Source: Gammaproteobacteria bacterium
GTDB taxonomy: Bacteria > Pseudomonadota > Gammaproteobacteria > Pseudomonadales > Azotimanducaceae
Assembly: GCA_021773555.1 (NCBI GenBank)
Contig: JAJFKA010000009.1
Span: forward strand, 1 to 64,000
Direction of reading: 5' to 3'
Length of the DNA stretch: 64,000 bases
Shown: one piece after another, positions 1 through 8,696 of the stretch
Numbering within the stretch: position 1 is the stretch's first letter
Layout of the letters: each line of letters opens with the position of its first letter
The notes under the pieces: model-generated
Seen by the model: the letters and a program-made list of their open reading frames with translations, nothing else
What the model was told of the DNA's origin: nothing
Database searches by the model: none
Program-made: the position numbers and the translations under genes

Positions 1-528
1 AATGTCAGCTCCTGCGTTAATGTACGCCTCGGCTCGGCGCATCGCTTCATCGAGGCCATGGTCGGTTCGCGCATCGGTTCGCGCGACAATCAGGAAGTCT
101 TTGGAGGTTCTCGAAGCCGTCGCTATTTTTACCTTCTTCACACTGTCCGCCGCGGAGATGACCTTTCTGTTCCTGGTATGACCGCAGCGTTTGGGGTATT
201 CCTGATCCTCCAGCTGAATCGCGCTGGCACCGGCATGCTCATAGCCCTTTACGGCCTGCCGGACATTGGCTAATCCGCCAAACCCTGTGTCGCCATCGGC
301 AATCAGCGGTGTGCGGGTGACCTCGCAGATACTACGCACTCTGTCCACCATCTCCCGGTAGGAGACCAGTCCGGCATCGGGTTTGCCAAGCAGGCTGGCG
401 CTGACGCCGTAACCCGTCATGTAAAGGACACTCGCACCGCAGGACTCGGCGACTAGTGCCGACAATGGGTCAAAAATCCCGGGGACAGTGATGAACTGGC
501 CTGCGTCGAGAAGTTGTTTTAGGTCCAC
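1..528 (-). CDS. Isocitrate lyase / 2-methylisocitrate lyase-family enzyme (3' end cut by window)
   Basis: The first 176 codons of an isocitrate lyase/PEP mutase superfamily TIM-barrel enzyme are present; the C-terminus lies outside the window. The start is GTG at 528, preceded by AGAGGA, and it overlaps the end of the upstream membrane-protein gene by 10 bases, so the genes are coupled. Visible motifs are ADGDTGFG (residues 77-84, Mg/substrate loop) and PKRCGH (112-117) with the lyase-type cysteine C115. PEP mutases have a different sequence in that loop, so a C-C bond lyase (methylisocitrate lyase-like or oxaloacetate-decarboxylase-like) is more likely than phosphonate synthesis. Its place at the end of a glycan operon is unexplained. 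Family call is confident; the exact substrate is not known. Confidence 0.85.
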   Translation of the reverse strand, partial: MDLKQLLDAGQFITVPGIFDPLSALVAESCGASVLYMTGYGVSASLLGKPDAGLVSYREMVDRVRSICEVTRTPLIADGDTGFGGLANVRQAVKGYEHAGASAIQLEDQEYPKRCGHTRNRKVISAADSVKKVKIATASRTSKDFLIVARTDARTDHGLDEAMRRAEAYINAGADI

Positions 529-2813
529 AATAGATTCCTCTTTGATCGGTGTGCGGAGAGGCGCAGCAGCCCGAGTGCCAGGAGCATGGCGATGTAACGG
601 ATTGAATCGACCCCGTCAAAAGCAACAACCTGGGGTGTAATCGTGATCCGCTGCGTCGCCTCGGTGGCAATGACACCGAGCAGCGCACCGTAGGTTGGCA
701 CCAGAGTCAGCTGGCTTCCATCCTGGTCAACCGCTGAAAATATATTTGAATAGTTCATCGAGACAGTCAGCAGACATTTGCCCTTTGTTGAAACATCAAT
801 GTGCAATGGAAACAGTGCCGCTGTGTCCCTGATGCCAATCAGTTCGCCGTGCTGGCAATCGAGGCCCGCCGCTTTAAGGACCTGGGTGGCGGGATCTTCG
901 GTTAATAGCCTGGCCGATTGTTGGAGCCCAGCGTTACCCGCTCGCTTTAGATCGACAGCGAGTTCCGCCAGCGAAGACTGCCAGGTGATGCGGGTGCTGA
1001 ACCAGGCCTTGCCCAGGGTGGCTTCCATCGGCGTGACGATGAGTTGTCCCTGATCCTGTCCGATTGATGCCTGGACATTGTAGAGTCGGTTCAGGACAGA
1101 ATATCCGGCGAACTCAGCATTGTTGTGGAACACCGCGGAAGCCGGTGAGTATTGATATCCATTCACTTCGGCAAATAACCGACCGTAACGGCTTGGTGGA
1201 TACCAGTAACCCGTGAGCGAAGAGATGCCCATGACCAGCGCAGAGTTGTAACCCATACCCTGTAACTGAACAAGGACCTGGGCGCGATTCAATGGTTCGG
1301 CCAGCTCTGGTGCCTGAGAGAGGATCGTATTGCGAAAGGGCAACACAATCTCAGGTGAAATCGGATTTTCAATTGGCACATCGACGCGCGTCCCATAGGC
1401 GGCAATCGCTGCACCAGCGAATATTGAAAGCGTGAGCAGGTAGGTTTCCGACACGCACTGCTTTTTAAACACGAGTAAACCCACAACCAGCGCCGCAAGG
1501 AGGAGGTCGGCGACGAGTGCCGGTGCCAGAGCGGCTAAAATTATGGCGAGAAAACAAAGCATCCAGACTTTCCAGACTTCATTGTCGGTTTTACTGGCCG
1601 TACCGATTAGCAACGTCAGCAATGCCACACCGAGAATGGACATGAAGGTCAGGGGAACCAGTATTCCGCGTGCGGGCACTCTGAATGCGTCCAGCATTGG
1701 AATCAGCGAAACCAGGAAATTGGACAGAGGCTTGACGTTTGAGCTGATCACTATGCAGGCAAGTATTGAAATCGAAATGCCGACATATACTTTAACAAGC
1801 GCAGGGGTAGGCTTTACGAGCAGGCATAACAGCGCGACTGCGCCGAGAGGATAATTCACTTCGTGGTGAAGGAATTGTGCCCGATCCGCCGGAATAAAGT
1901 TCGTGCTCCAGGGTATTGAGCTTAACCAGTCAGCGATTGTCGCGACTGTATAGCTGTAGATTACGTTTTGACCCGCGGCGCGACCCACCTCATCGCTGAA
2001 GGCATTGGCGAACATCCCCATTAATTTAGGGACGCTGAAGAGCAGTGCGCAGAGAAACACGATGAGCGGAAACACCAGCCAGCGACACCGCTCGGAGAAC
2101 TTGAAGCCCGGCGGCGCCAGAATTAACGCCAGTACGATCGGTGCGCCGAACAAAACACTGTAGTACATGGTTTGAAATCCGTTGTACTGAAAAGTGTTGG
2201 TCAGGGCGAGCAGGGCTAGCAGAAACCTTATCGGTGATCGTCGGCCGTTGATCTCATCGAGGATCAGAGAAGTCATGCAGAGAAATACAAACAATCCCAT
2301 GATGATGGCCAGGTGACCATGGGTCATCCGCCAGCCGAGAACCGGCAGGAAGGCAAATAACAGGCCAGCCGGAATCAGCGTCGCAAGGTTTGATGCTTTG
2401 GTGCCTCCGAGCACGGCAGTGGTGAGTCCAAACATGATGTGGGTGCAGAAATATCCGAACAGGATCTGCACAAAAAATACCGAAACGTTACTGATCGTGA
2501 CGTAGTCTGCACCCAGCGCCACCAACATCTCAACGATGGGGAGGCTTCCGGTTATGTCATGAACTTTTACGCCCCCCAGTAATTGTGGCCAGTACAGGAA
2601 TCGTTTCCAGTCACCCTGAACCTCGATAAACTGTTGTTTATACACGTAACCAGTCATCAGGTTATCGTGCTGATCGATCAGTTCTCCCGGTGACCAGGAA
2701 AAAAATAACCACCAGATCAATGGCACGAGCAGGGTGAGTAACACAATAAGTTGCAGGCTTTGCTTTTCCTGTGTGAGCAATCGCTTCAATGAGACGTCCA
2801 GGCCGAGGATCAT
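519..2813 (-). CDS. Large polytopic membrane protein, GT-C/YfhO-like
   Basis: A 764-residue protein with about a dozen hydrophobic segments through residue ~520, then a soluble, probably periplasmic, C-terminal domain, and a last hydrophobic stretch near the end. This layout resembles lipid-linked-sugar glycosyltransferases of the GT-C fold and YfhO-type proteins, but I see no diagnostic DxD-type motif I can place with certainty. The start ATG at 2813 overlaps the stop of the GtrA gene by four bases (ATGA). Being coupled to GtrA, it probably uses undecaprenyl-phosphate-linked sugar to modify a surface glycan. The role is inferred from topology and neighbours. Confidence 0.6.
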   Translation of the reverse strand: MILGLDVSLKRLLTQEKQSLQLIVLLTLLVPLIWWLFFSWSPGELIDQHDNLMTGYVYKQQFIEVQGDWKRFLYWPQLLGGVKVHDITGSLPIVEMLVALGADYVTISNVSVFFVQILFGYFCTHIMFGLTTAVLGGTKASNLATLIPAGLLFAFLPVLGWRMTHGHLAIIMGLFVFLCMTSLILDEINGRRSPIRFLLALLALTNTFQYNGFQTMYYSVLFGAPIVLALILAPPGFKFSERCRWLVFPLIVFLCALLFSVPKLMGMFANAFSDEVGRAAGQNVIYSYTVATIADWLSSIPWSTNFIPADRAQFLHHEVNYPLGAVALLCLLVKPTPALVKVYVGISISILACIVISSNVKPLSNFLVSLIPMLDAFRVPARGILVPLTFMSILGVALLTLLIGTASKTDNEVWKVWMLCFLAIILAALAPALVADLLLAALVVGLLVFKKQCVSETYLLTLSIFAGAAIAAYGTRVDVPIENPISPEIVLPFRNTILSQAPELAEPLNRAQVLVQLQGMGYNSALVMGISSLTGYWYPPSRYGRLFAEVNGYQYSPASAVFHNNAEFAGYSVLNRLYNVQASIGQDQGQLIVTPMEATLGKAWFSTRITWQSSLAELAVDLKRAGNAGLQQSARLLTEDPATQVLKAAGLDCQHGELIGIRDTAALFPLHIDVSTKGKCLLTVSMNYSNIFSAVDQDGSQLTLVPTYGALLGVIATEATQRITITPQVVAFDGVDSIRYIAMLLALGLLRLSAHRSKRNLLWT

Positions 2814-3244
2814 CTGCGATCAAGCTGTTGAAAAGTAAATCGAGAATTGCCGAAGTAGCTGATCGCAACTGTCACAACGATAGTCAGAAACTGCGCGAGA
2901 ATGGGGTGTAGTCCCGCAATCTCCACCAGAAGGACTAACATGGTCATGCTCGCGATAAACGCGGCTGCATAGACAACATAGCTTCTGAAATATTCTTTTA
3001 CGATTGGACCTTCGGACCGAAAGACGAAATATCGGTGAATCAGGAAAGAATTTGTGATTGCCACGATATGGGTCAACACGGCGATCAGCGTGTAATGAAT
3101 CAGGTTTGCGAGCAGCAGATACAGACCGGCGAAGACGATCATGCTGAATCCAGTATTATATGCACCGGCGAGAAGAAACTTTACTACCTGCTTTGACGAC
3201 GCGGCCGGTGAGTCTGCCGGTTCCAGAGGCTTGTCGTCGGTCAC
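2810..3244 (-). CDS. GtrA family membrane protein
   Basis: A 144-residue protein with four hydrophobic helices and the GtrA/DPMS family pattern: a FLLAGAYNTG segment after a polar N-terminus, an N-x6-R-x-FVF motif near residue 70, and SYFGNSRFTF near the end. GtrA-type proteins are thought to flip or present bactoprenol-linked sugars made by GtrB-type transferases; a GtrB-like gene lies at 8693-9625 in the divergent operon. The start is GTG at 3244, overlapping the upstream gene's stop (GTGA), and its own stop overlaps the next gene, so it is the middle cistron of a coupled operon. Confidence 0.88.
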   Translation of the reverse strand: MTDDKPLEPADSPAASSKQVVKFLLAGAYNTGFSMIVFAGLYLLLANLIHYTLIAVLTHIVAITNSFLIHRYFVFRSEGPIVKEYFRSYVVYAAAFIASMTMLVLLVEIAGLHPILAQFLTIVVTVAISYFGNSRFTFQQLDRR

Positions 3245-4218
3245 GGCTTGTTTCCGGATGGAATCGGGTGGACGAGCGTGTATTTAAGTGAGGTTTTGCA
3301 GCCAATGGATTCTTTGAAACTGCACAGGCCTGGATCCGGAACACCCGCGATGCTCGATGTGCCAATATCCAGTATCGTGTAGTCCGCCCGGTAGAATTCG
3401 AAAAGGTGCCTGGCTAATAAGTGCACTGGATTTAAGGCATTGTAGTTAACATCATGGCCCCAGTAGATTACTTGCATGATATCAGCAGTAACTCGATATA
3501 CGACCGCTCCAGCCACGTCGACCTCTCCTTGTTTGATCAGAAAGAAGTCGATATCAGTCAGTTGCATGACGCTTTCGATGTCTTCGAACCCCAGGTGCAG
3601 GGGCTTACCCTTCTGTTGGCGGTTGGTCTTGATAACATTATATGCACGACGGCAATCTTCGGGGGATTCACATTGAATAAATGTCAGACCGTGTGACATC
3701 GCGTTTTTCAGGCTTCGTCGCCCGCCCCGGTGTAAACCGGTTTCAAATTCGCCTGTACCAAGCTCGATATTATGGTTTATGTCCACATGAGCAATCGCAA
3801 ATCCTGCCGCCAGCAGTCCCTTTATCTGCATTGAAATTTGGCTAGGCTCGTAACACGCCGGTGGCAATGTCAGCTGGCAGCTTTTGCTGTGGTTCGTATT
3901 CAGGAAATCGTGAAGGGATGTTCCCAGTTCCATGTAGTCCGCGAGCGAAACAGTCTGTTTAAGGGGCCAAAAACCACCGAAGGGTGCGGAAAAAGGGCTG
4001 AGATACTCTCCGTCCCTGACTCCGAAAAATCCCCTGATCAGCGCCTTGCCTCGTCTGTTAAGCGCAAGCTCAATAACCTCGCTCATCTTATTCTTATAAA
4101 AGGCGTTATAACCCGGCCTCAGGAACAGAGGCGTTGTTTCTTTTTCTGCACTGTCATCGCCAGCGCTTAAGTCGACAACATGCGATTGTTCGGATATCTT
4201 GGTTGCAGACAGTCCCAT
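3241..4218 (-). CDS. FemAB/GNAT-like acyl- or aminoacyl-transferase
   Basis: A soluble protein of about 325 residues with the look of the GNAT/FemAB-like (Acetyltransf_6) group: a central GRRSLKNAM-type segment, the stretch DFFLIKQGEVDVAGAVVYR, and a late DIGTSS...FKESIGCKT segment typical of the second GNAT half. Such proteins transfer acyl or aminoacyl groups in envelope glycan or lipid pathways. The frame stays open to a TTG at 4317, only five bases from the divergent gene's start. I prefer ATG 4218, which has GGAAG five bases upstream and leaves about 100 bases for divergent promoters. First gene of the minus operon with gtrA. The substrate is unknown. Confidence 0.65.
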   Translation of the reverse strand: MGLSATKISEQSHVVDLSAGDDSAEKETTPLFLRPGYNAFYKNKMSEVIELALNRRGKALIRGFFGVRDGEYLSPFSAPFGGFWPLKQTVSLADYMELGTSLHDFLNTNHSKSCQLTLPPACYEPSQISMQIKGLLAAGFAIAHVDINHNIELGTGEFETGLHRGGRRSLKNAMSHGLTFIQCESPEDCRRAYNVIKTNRQQKGKPLHLGFEDIESVMQLTDIDFFLIKQGEVDVAGAVVYRVTADIMQVIYWGHDVNYNALNPVHLLARHLFEFYRADYTILDIGTSSIAGVPDPGLCSFKESIGCKTSLKYTLVHPIPSGNKP

Positions 4219-4321
4219 CACGGCTTCCAACAGGCTTGTGGGAGTCACAGCCTTTAGCGTTGATTGTAACAAACCGTGAGATACTTGACGCAGATAAACG
4301 TGCAAGGCCAGGAGCAAACAA

Positions 4322-4726
4322 TTGAAGGCTCAGATTATCCAGTTACCCAAGATCGAAGATGTCCGCGGCTCTTTGACGTTTGTAGAATCTTCCGGTGTCA
4401 TACCGTTCGAGATGAAACGTGTCTACTACCTCTACGATGTTCCCGGTGGTGCGAGTCGAGCGGCACACGGGCATAAGGCTCTGGAACAACTGGTGATTGC
4501 GGTGGCGGGCAGTTTCGATATTACTCTGGATGATGGCTTCGAAAAAACATCCTACTCGCTTAACCGTTCATACTATGGACTCTATGTTCCACCGATGACA
4601 TGGCGTGATCTGGATAACTTCTCGTCAGGTGCCGTCTGTCTGGTGCTTGCCTCGGGATATTATGACGAGTCAGATTATTACCGTGACTATGATGAGTTTC
4701 GGAAGGCTGCGCGGGCTGGAGCGTGA
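4322..4726 (+). CDS. WxcM/FdtA-like sugar nucleotide 3,4-ketoisomerase (cupin)
   Basis: A 134-residue single-domain cupin matching the FdtA/QdtA/WxcM family. These enzymes convert dTDP-4-keto-6-deoxyglucose to the 3-keto isomer, the step before 3-amination. The active-site signature is RAAHGHKALEQ, with H49, H51 and E55, and the family C-terminus (GYYDESDYYRDYDEF) is present. The start is TTG at 4322 with AGGAG seven bases upstream. The stop overlaps the GTG of the aminotransferase gene, the usual partner (FdtB/QdtB), so the two probably make a 3-amino-3,6-dideoxyhexose. No rmlA/rmlB gene is in the window. Confidence 0.85.
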   Translation: MKAQIIQLPKIEDVRGSLTFVESSGVIPFEMKRVYYLYDVPGGASRAAHGHKALEQLVIAVAGSFDITLDDGFEKTSYSLNRSYYGLYVPPMTWRDLDNFSSGAVCLVLASGYYDESDYYRDYDEFRKAARAGA

Positions 4727-5835
4727 TCAAATTTCTGGACATCAAAGCCATGCACGATGAGCTTGGTGAGGGACGGGGGCTCGAATCCACGTTCGCGAAT
4801 GTCCTAAAATCAAACCAGTTCATTCTGGGCCCTGAACTTGCGGCTTTCGAGCAGGAATTCGCCGCCTACTGTGGCACCGCCTATTGCGTCGGTGTAGGCA
4901 ATGGTCTCGATGCGCTGACTATTATCCTCAAGGCGCTTGGAATCTCTTCCGGGGATGAGGTTATTGTGCCTGCACATACGTTCATTGCCACCTGGTTGTC
5001 AGTGGTTGAATGTGGCGCGACGCCTGTCCCGGTTGAGCCGGACCCGAACACCTTCAATATCGACCCGGACAGGATCAGAGCCGCAATCACTGCCAGCACC
5101 AGGGCCATTGTACCCGTGCATCTTTATGGCAGACCGGCGGACATGACCGCCATACAGGCAATTGCAGATGAGCATGGAATTCCGGTTATTGAAGATGCAG
5201 CGCAAAGCCACGGTGCGGCCTCCGGTCCCGATCGAACCGGTAGCCTTGGCATTGCCGCGGCGTTCAGTTTCTATCCGGCGAAAAACCTGGGGGCGCTGGG
5301 GGACGGTGGTGCGATCACCACCAGCAACCGGGAATTGTTCGAAAAGGTGTTGAGATACAGAAACTATGGTTCGGTTACGAAATATCAGCATGAGACGACC
5401 GGGGTAAACTCCCGACTGGATGAACTGCAGGCCGCGTTTCTCAGACTGAAACTTAACCATCTGGAAGGCTGGAATGCAGCCCGAAGGCGAGTGGCAAAGC
5501 AATACATTGATCGCCTCTCGGGCATTGCCAACATCACAATCCCGCAGGAAACAAATCATCTTGTTCATGCATGGCATCTGTTTGTGATCAAAACTGACAA
5601 GCGGGACATGCTGGCCAATGCCTTAGGTGAGCAGGGAATCGAAACGGTCATACACTACCCGGTGGCACCCATGTTTCAAGCTGCATTCAAACACCGGTTC
5701 CCCAAAGCGGCGCAAGCGTTCCCCATTACTCGTCAACTCCAGGGGCAGGTGCTAAGCTTGCCGATGGGCCCGCACCTCACCACCGAAGATGTTGATCGGG
5801 TCTGCGATGCGATTGTGCAGGTGTTTTCGAAATAG
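4723..5835 (+). CDS. DegT/DnrJ/EryC1/StrS sugar aminotransferase (FdtB/QdtB-like)
   Basis: A 370-residue PLP-dependent aminotransferase of normal length for the DegT family. Visible signatures are the EDAAQSHGA segment (D158), the Schiff-base lysine K187 in SFYPAKNLGALGDGGA, and the RNYGS...GVNSRLDELQAA region. It most likely transaminates the 3-keto sugar nucleotide made by the upstream isomerase. The GTG start at 4723 overlaps the previous stop (GTGA), giving tight coupling. Family assignment is strong; the 3-amino specificity is inferred from the adjacent ketoisomerase. Confidence 0.9.
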   Translation: MIKFLDIKAMHDELGEGRGLESTFANVLKSNQFILGPELAAFEQEFAAYCGTAYCVGVGNGLDALTIILKALGISSGDEVIVPAHTFIATWLSVVECGATPVPVEPDPNTFNIDPDRIRAAITASTRAIVPVHLYGRPADMTAIQAIADEHGIPVIEDAAQSHGAASGPDRTGSLGIAAAFSFYPAKNLGALGDGGAITTSNRELFEKVLRYRNYGSVTKYQHETTGVNSRLDELQAAFLRLKLNHLEGWNAARRRVAKQYIDRLSGIANITIPQETNHLVHAWHLFVIKTDKRDMLANALGEQGIETVIHYPVAPMFQAAFKHRFPKAAQAFPITRQLQGQVLSLPMGPHLTTEDVDRVCDAIVQVFSK

Positions 5836-6598
5836 GCGAATCGCAGGATGGTATGAGAATCCACAATTGCGTGATATTAATCGTTACGAAAATGACTATC
5901 GTGATAACCCCTTCGAAGAGGAGTTAGTCGTCTATCGCCACAAGAAAACCCTTGAATCGCTGGATCGTCACCAGGCTCGACACGTACTTGAAGTTGGCTG
6001 CGGTCTGGTTCCGCTGTATCGGTACTACGATCGGTTCTTAACTTTAACCATTGTTGAACCAGCCTCGGGTTTTGCCGAGGACGCCACGAAGCATGCACCC
6101 GAGGGCGTGACGGTGATCAACGACTTTTTGGGCAGCCGCCAAAAGCAACCAGAAATGGCATTCGATTTCATCGTTATTAGTAGTCTGTTGCATGAGCATG
6201 AAAACCCGATGACGCTGCTTCGAACGGCCATGGAATTTGCCGGACCGGATACAATTCTGCACATTAATGTACCCAATGCCCGATCAATGCATCGGGTCCT
6301 GGCATTACGGATGGGATTGATTGATTCACTGGTGCAAAAATCCGAGCGTCAGATCCAATACCAACAACATCAGACCTTCGATATGGACAGTATCAAGGCA
6401 CTCATGGATGCAGCGGGGCTGGATGTTCTTCACCAGGAAACCTTTTTCATAAAACCTTTTTCCCACGGGCAGATGCAGGAACTACTGGATCTTGGTTTTA
6501 TGTCCCGGCGCATGCTCGATGGGTTATCTCTCCTCAGTGAAGACCTGCCAGATATGGGTGCGGAGATTGTGGTCAACGCCAGGCTGAAGCAAACATGA
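5807..6598 (+). CDS. Class I SAM-dependent methyltransferase
   Basis: A Rossmann-fold methyltransferase of about 263 residues. Motif I is HVLEVGCGLVPLY, followed by an acidic end of strand 2 (IVEPASG) and the FDFIVISSLLHEHENP stretch. Sequence similarity begins around WYENPQLRDINRYE. The start is uncertain: ATG 5807 lies inside the aminotransferase gene, a TTG at 5867 would sit just before the conserved block, and an out-of-frame ATG occurs at 5848. It overlaps the next gene by four bases. It probably methylates the sugar or a glycan intermediate made by this operon. The substrate is not known. Confidence 0.75.
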   Translation: MRLCRCFRNRRIAGWYENPQLRDINRYENDYRDNPFEEELVVYRHKKTLESLDRHQARHVLEVGCGLVPLYRYYDRFLTLTIVEPASGFAEDATKHAPEGVTVINDFLGSRQKQPEMAFDFIVISSLLHEHENPMTLLRTAMEFAGPDTILHINVPNARSMHRVLALRMGLIDSLVQKSERQIQYQQHQTFDMDSIKALMDAAGLDVLHQETFFIKPFSHGQMQELLDLGFMSRRMLDGLSLLSEDLPDMGAEIVVNARLKQT

Positions 6599-7968
6599 AA
6601 CGGGTTGATCACATCTTGCTTGGCGGCAATATTGCCTCCCTTGTTTGTGCTCGTGAACTCTTAAAGACAGGTTGTTCCGTTGCCCTGGTTGCGCCCCCTG
6701 GCTCTTACGGTGGCCATTTCTCGCCGCACGAAGTCCTCGGCTTTGAGTATGATATGGGTATGGTTCTGTGTGAATTCGATTCGTACAAATCACAGCTGAC
6801 CCGGTTGTCGGCGTATGACCCGATGGTCGTGGGAAGCGTTGGACAATTTGCCGCTCAGGTGTCTGACTATCTCGCGCAGTATTTCGAATTTCGTGAGATT
6901 AAGCAGCTTAATGTCGCCCTGCGCCACAAGGTCGTTGACGACTATTTTATTTCCAACAGCTTTGCCGGTTTGCGTGAAGTCTTTACGGAACAGGAAGTGA
7001 AAAAGATTAAGCAGGAACTGAGTGAGTGCATCGCTTCACCCGCTTTGCACGCAAGTAAAAAGGCGTTAACAAAAGTGTATGACTCCATGGATTTCAAAAC
7101 GGCTTCCCAGGCGAACCATGGAGCATTGTTGCATCAGGCGCTTGTTGAACCTCTGGTTCTGCGGGCGACCAATCTCGATTCCTCCCTGCTTAACGCCAGG
7201 TTTCATCGGTTGTTCTGGGCGCCGCTTTTTTATCCGGAAACATTACTGGAATACTTTGAAACGGGTCAAAAGTTAACCAGGACGCGGTTCCATCACCCGG
7301 TCGGTTGTTCTGTCGGACGACTGTCCCGGTTGTTGATTGATGAACTAACAGCAACCCAGGGATTTACAGCCATACCTGCGCTGGACTCGCTGTCCCAGGG
7401 TGCCGGTAACTGGACCGTGAATGAACGGCTTGAAACCAGCAATTTGTCGAGTTCATTACCGCAGAACGTGCTGGCAGGCTTGTTGGATGTCAGCAACGAT
7501 GAGTTGCAGAGAAGCTCTTACCTGCTGGTGTTCCTGAAAGTTGAGGGGAGCATTGATTGTGAAGTGCTTTTTAACGCATCAGACCGGACCAGTTTCTTCA
7601 GAATTGTGAACCAGAGCCGGGTTTCGGGCGAGTCGGAGAAGGTGACCCATCTGATTGTTGAGTACAATCTGGATCACGCCACGGCGGTTCATGATGATTT
7701 TCGTCCCGTGGAGGATGCGGTTCGAGAACTGCAGCAATTTGTTGAAGAATACTCGCTCGGGCGATTCAAGGTGCTTGATGCTTCGATGTTACCGCTGAAA
7801 AATAAGATTGTTTATCCCGGTCTCGCCAATGTTGGAATTGCCGAGAAGAATTCCAGGCGACTCGATGGCCTGGATATCTGCTTAATGGGTCCGTCTCTTG
7901 GGATGAACGGTGGTGCGCTGAATGACCAGATAGTGCAGGCTCTACAGTATGTGGAAAGCAGGACATGA
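6595..7968 (+). CDS. FAD/NAD(P)-binding oxidoreductase, amine-oxidase/UGM-like fold
   Basis: A 457-residue protein beginning with a flavin-type Rossmann pattern: HILLGGNIASLVCARELLKTG, then GGHFSPHEVLGFEYDMG as in protoporphyrinogen-oxidase- and UDP-galactopyranose-mutase-like flavoproteins. The C-terminal ICLMGPSLGMNGGALNDQIVQAL is a typical closing FAD-binding segment. It sits between two methyltransferase genes and overlaps both by four bases (ATGA), so it belongs to the amino-sugar operon. It may oxidise or ring-contract a sugar nucleotide; this is inference, because the core is divergent and I cannot name a close family. Confidence 0.6.
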   Translation: MKRVDHILLGGNIASLVCARELLKTGCSVALVAPPGSYGGHFSPHEVLGFEYDMGMVLCEFDSYKSQLTRLSAYDPMVVGSVGQFAAQVSDYLAQYFEFREIKQLNVALRHKVVDDYFISNSFAGLREVFTEQEVKKIKQELSECIASPALHASKKALTKVYDSMDFKTASQANHGALLHQALVEPLVLRATNLDSSLLNARFHRLFWAPLFYPETLLEYFETGQKLTRTRFHHPVGCSVGRLSRLLIDELTATQGFTAIPALDSLSQGAGNWTVNERLETSNLSSSLPQNVLAGLLDVSNDELQRSSYLLVFLKVEGSIDCEVLFNASDRTSFFRIVNQSRVSGESEKVTHLIVEYNLDHATAVHDDFRPVEDAVRELQQFVEEYSLGRFKVLDASMLPLKNKIVYPGLANVGIAEKNSRRLDGLDICLMGPSLGMNGGALNDQIVQALQYVESRT

Positions 7969-8696
7969 CAATGGATGAGAAGCGGTATATCAGCAAACTC
8001 GATCATATTGCTGAGGAATACCACAATGCGGACATCCCGGATAAGTTCATTGAGCAACTATGCCAGGAACACACCCTTGCATGGTTGTTCGAGCAGTTGC
8101 AGGGCAAGACGTCCATTCTTGAACTTGGTTATGGTGACGGCATTATCAGCCATGCCATGGCGGGTGCGAATTTCGCCTTTGAAATAATTGAGGGTTCGCC
8201 CAGAGTTGTCGCGACCGCCCAGAAAGCGCTGCCGGGTATTGTTATCGAGCAGACGTTGTTTGAATTGTTCGAGCCGGTCAAAACCTACGACTGTATTCTG
8301 GCACTTCATGTGCTCGAGCATGTGGATGAGCCGGTCAAACTTCTACAACGGATGAAGACCTGGTTATCCGACGACGGTGCGATTGTGGTTATCGTACCCA
8401 ACAAAAATTCGCTACACCGACAACTCGCGGTCACGATGGAACTGCAAAATGAACTGGACGATCTCAGCCCGAGAGATCATGCGGTTGGCCACCAGCGGGT
8501 GTATTCGCACCAGACTCTGCGTCAGGATGTGGAAGCCGCGAATTTTTGTGTCGTCGATGAAACCGGATTTTTCCTGAAGACACTGCCGAATTCAATGATG
8601 CTTGAACACAGCGAAGCGCTTATTCGGGCAATGAACAAAATCTCCGGGCAGCTTCCCCCGGAGCTGCTGGCAAACATCGGGATGGTGATACGTTGA
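7965..8696 (+). CDS. Class I SAM-dependent methyltransferase
   Basis: A 243-residue methyltransferase with motif I ILELGYGDGIISHAM, an acidic motif II (EIIEGS), and ALHVLEHVDEPVKLL with the usual post-strand-4 helix, then DDGAIVVIVPN. It resembles small-molecule or sugar methyltransferases of the Methyltransf_11/23 type. The start is ATG 7965 overlapping the FAD gene stop, or ATG 7971 two codons later. The second methyltransferase of the operon, it suggests a multiply methylated glycan residue. Confidence 0.8.
   Translation: MTMDEKRYISKLDHIAEEYHNADIPDKFIEQLCQEHTLAWLFEQLQGKTSILELGYGDGIISHAMAGANFAFEIIEGSPRVVATAQKALPGIVIEQTLFELFEPVKTYDCILALHVLEHVDEPVKLLQRMKTWLSDDGAIVVIVPNKNSLHRQLAVTMELQNELDDLSPRDHAVGHQRVYSHQTLRQDVEAANFCVVDETGFFLKTLPNSMMLEHSEALIRAMNKISGQLPPELLANIGMVIR

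Noticed and set aside
1-528. PEP mutase and hence a phosphonate pathway
   Set aside because: The loop reads PKRCGH with a lyase cysteine; PEP mutases have a different motif, and no phosphonate partner genes are seen.
4219-4317. FemAB-like gene starting at TTG 4317
   Set aside because: It would leave five bases between divergent starts and no promoter room; ATG 4218 has a ribosome site.
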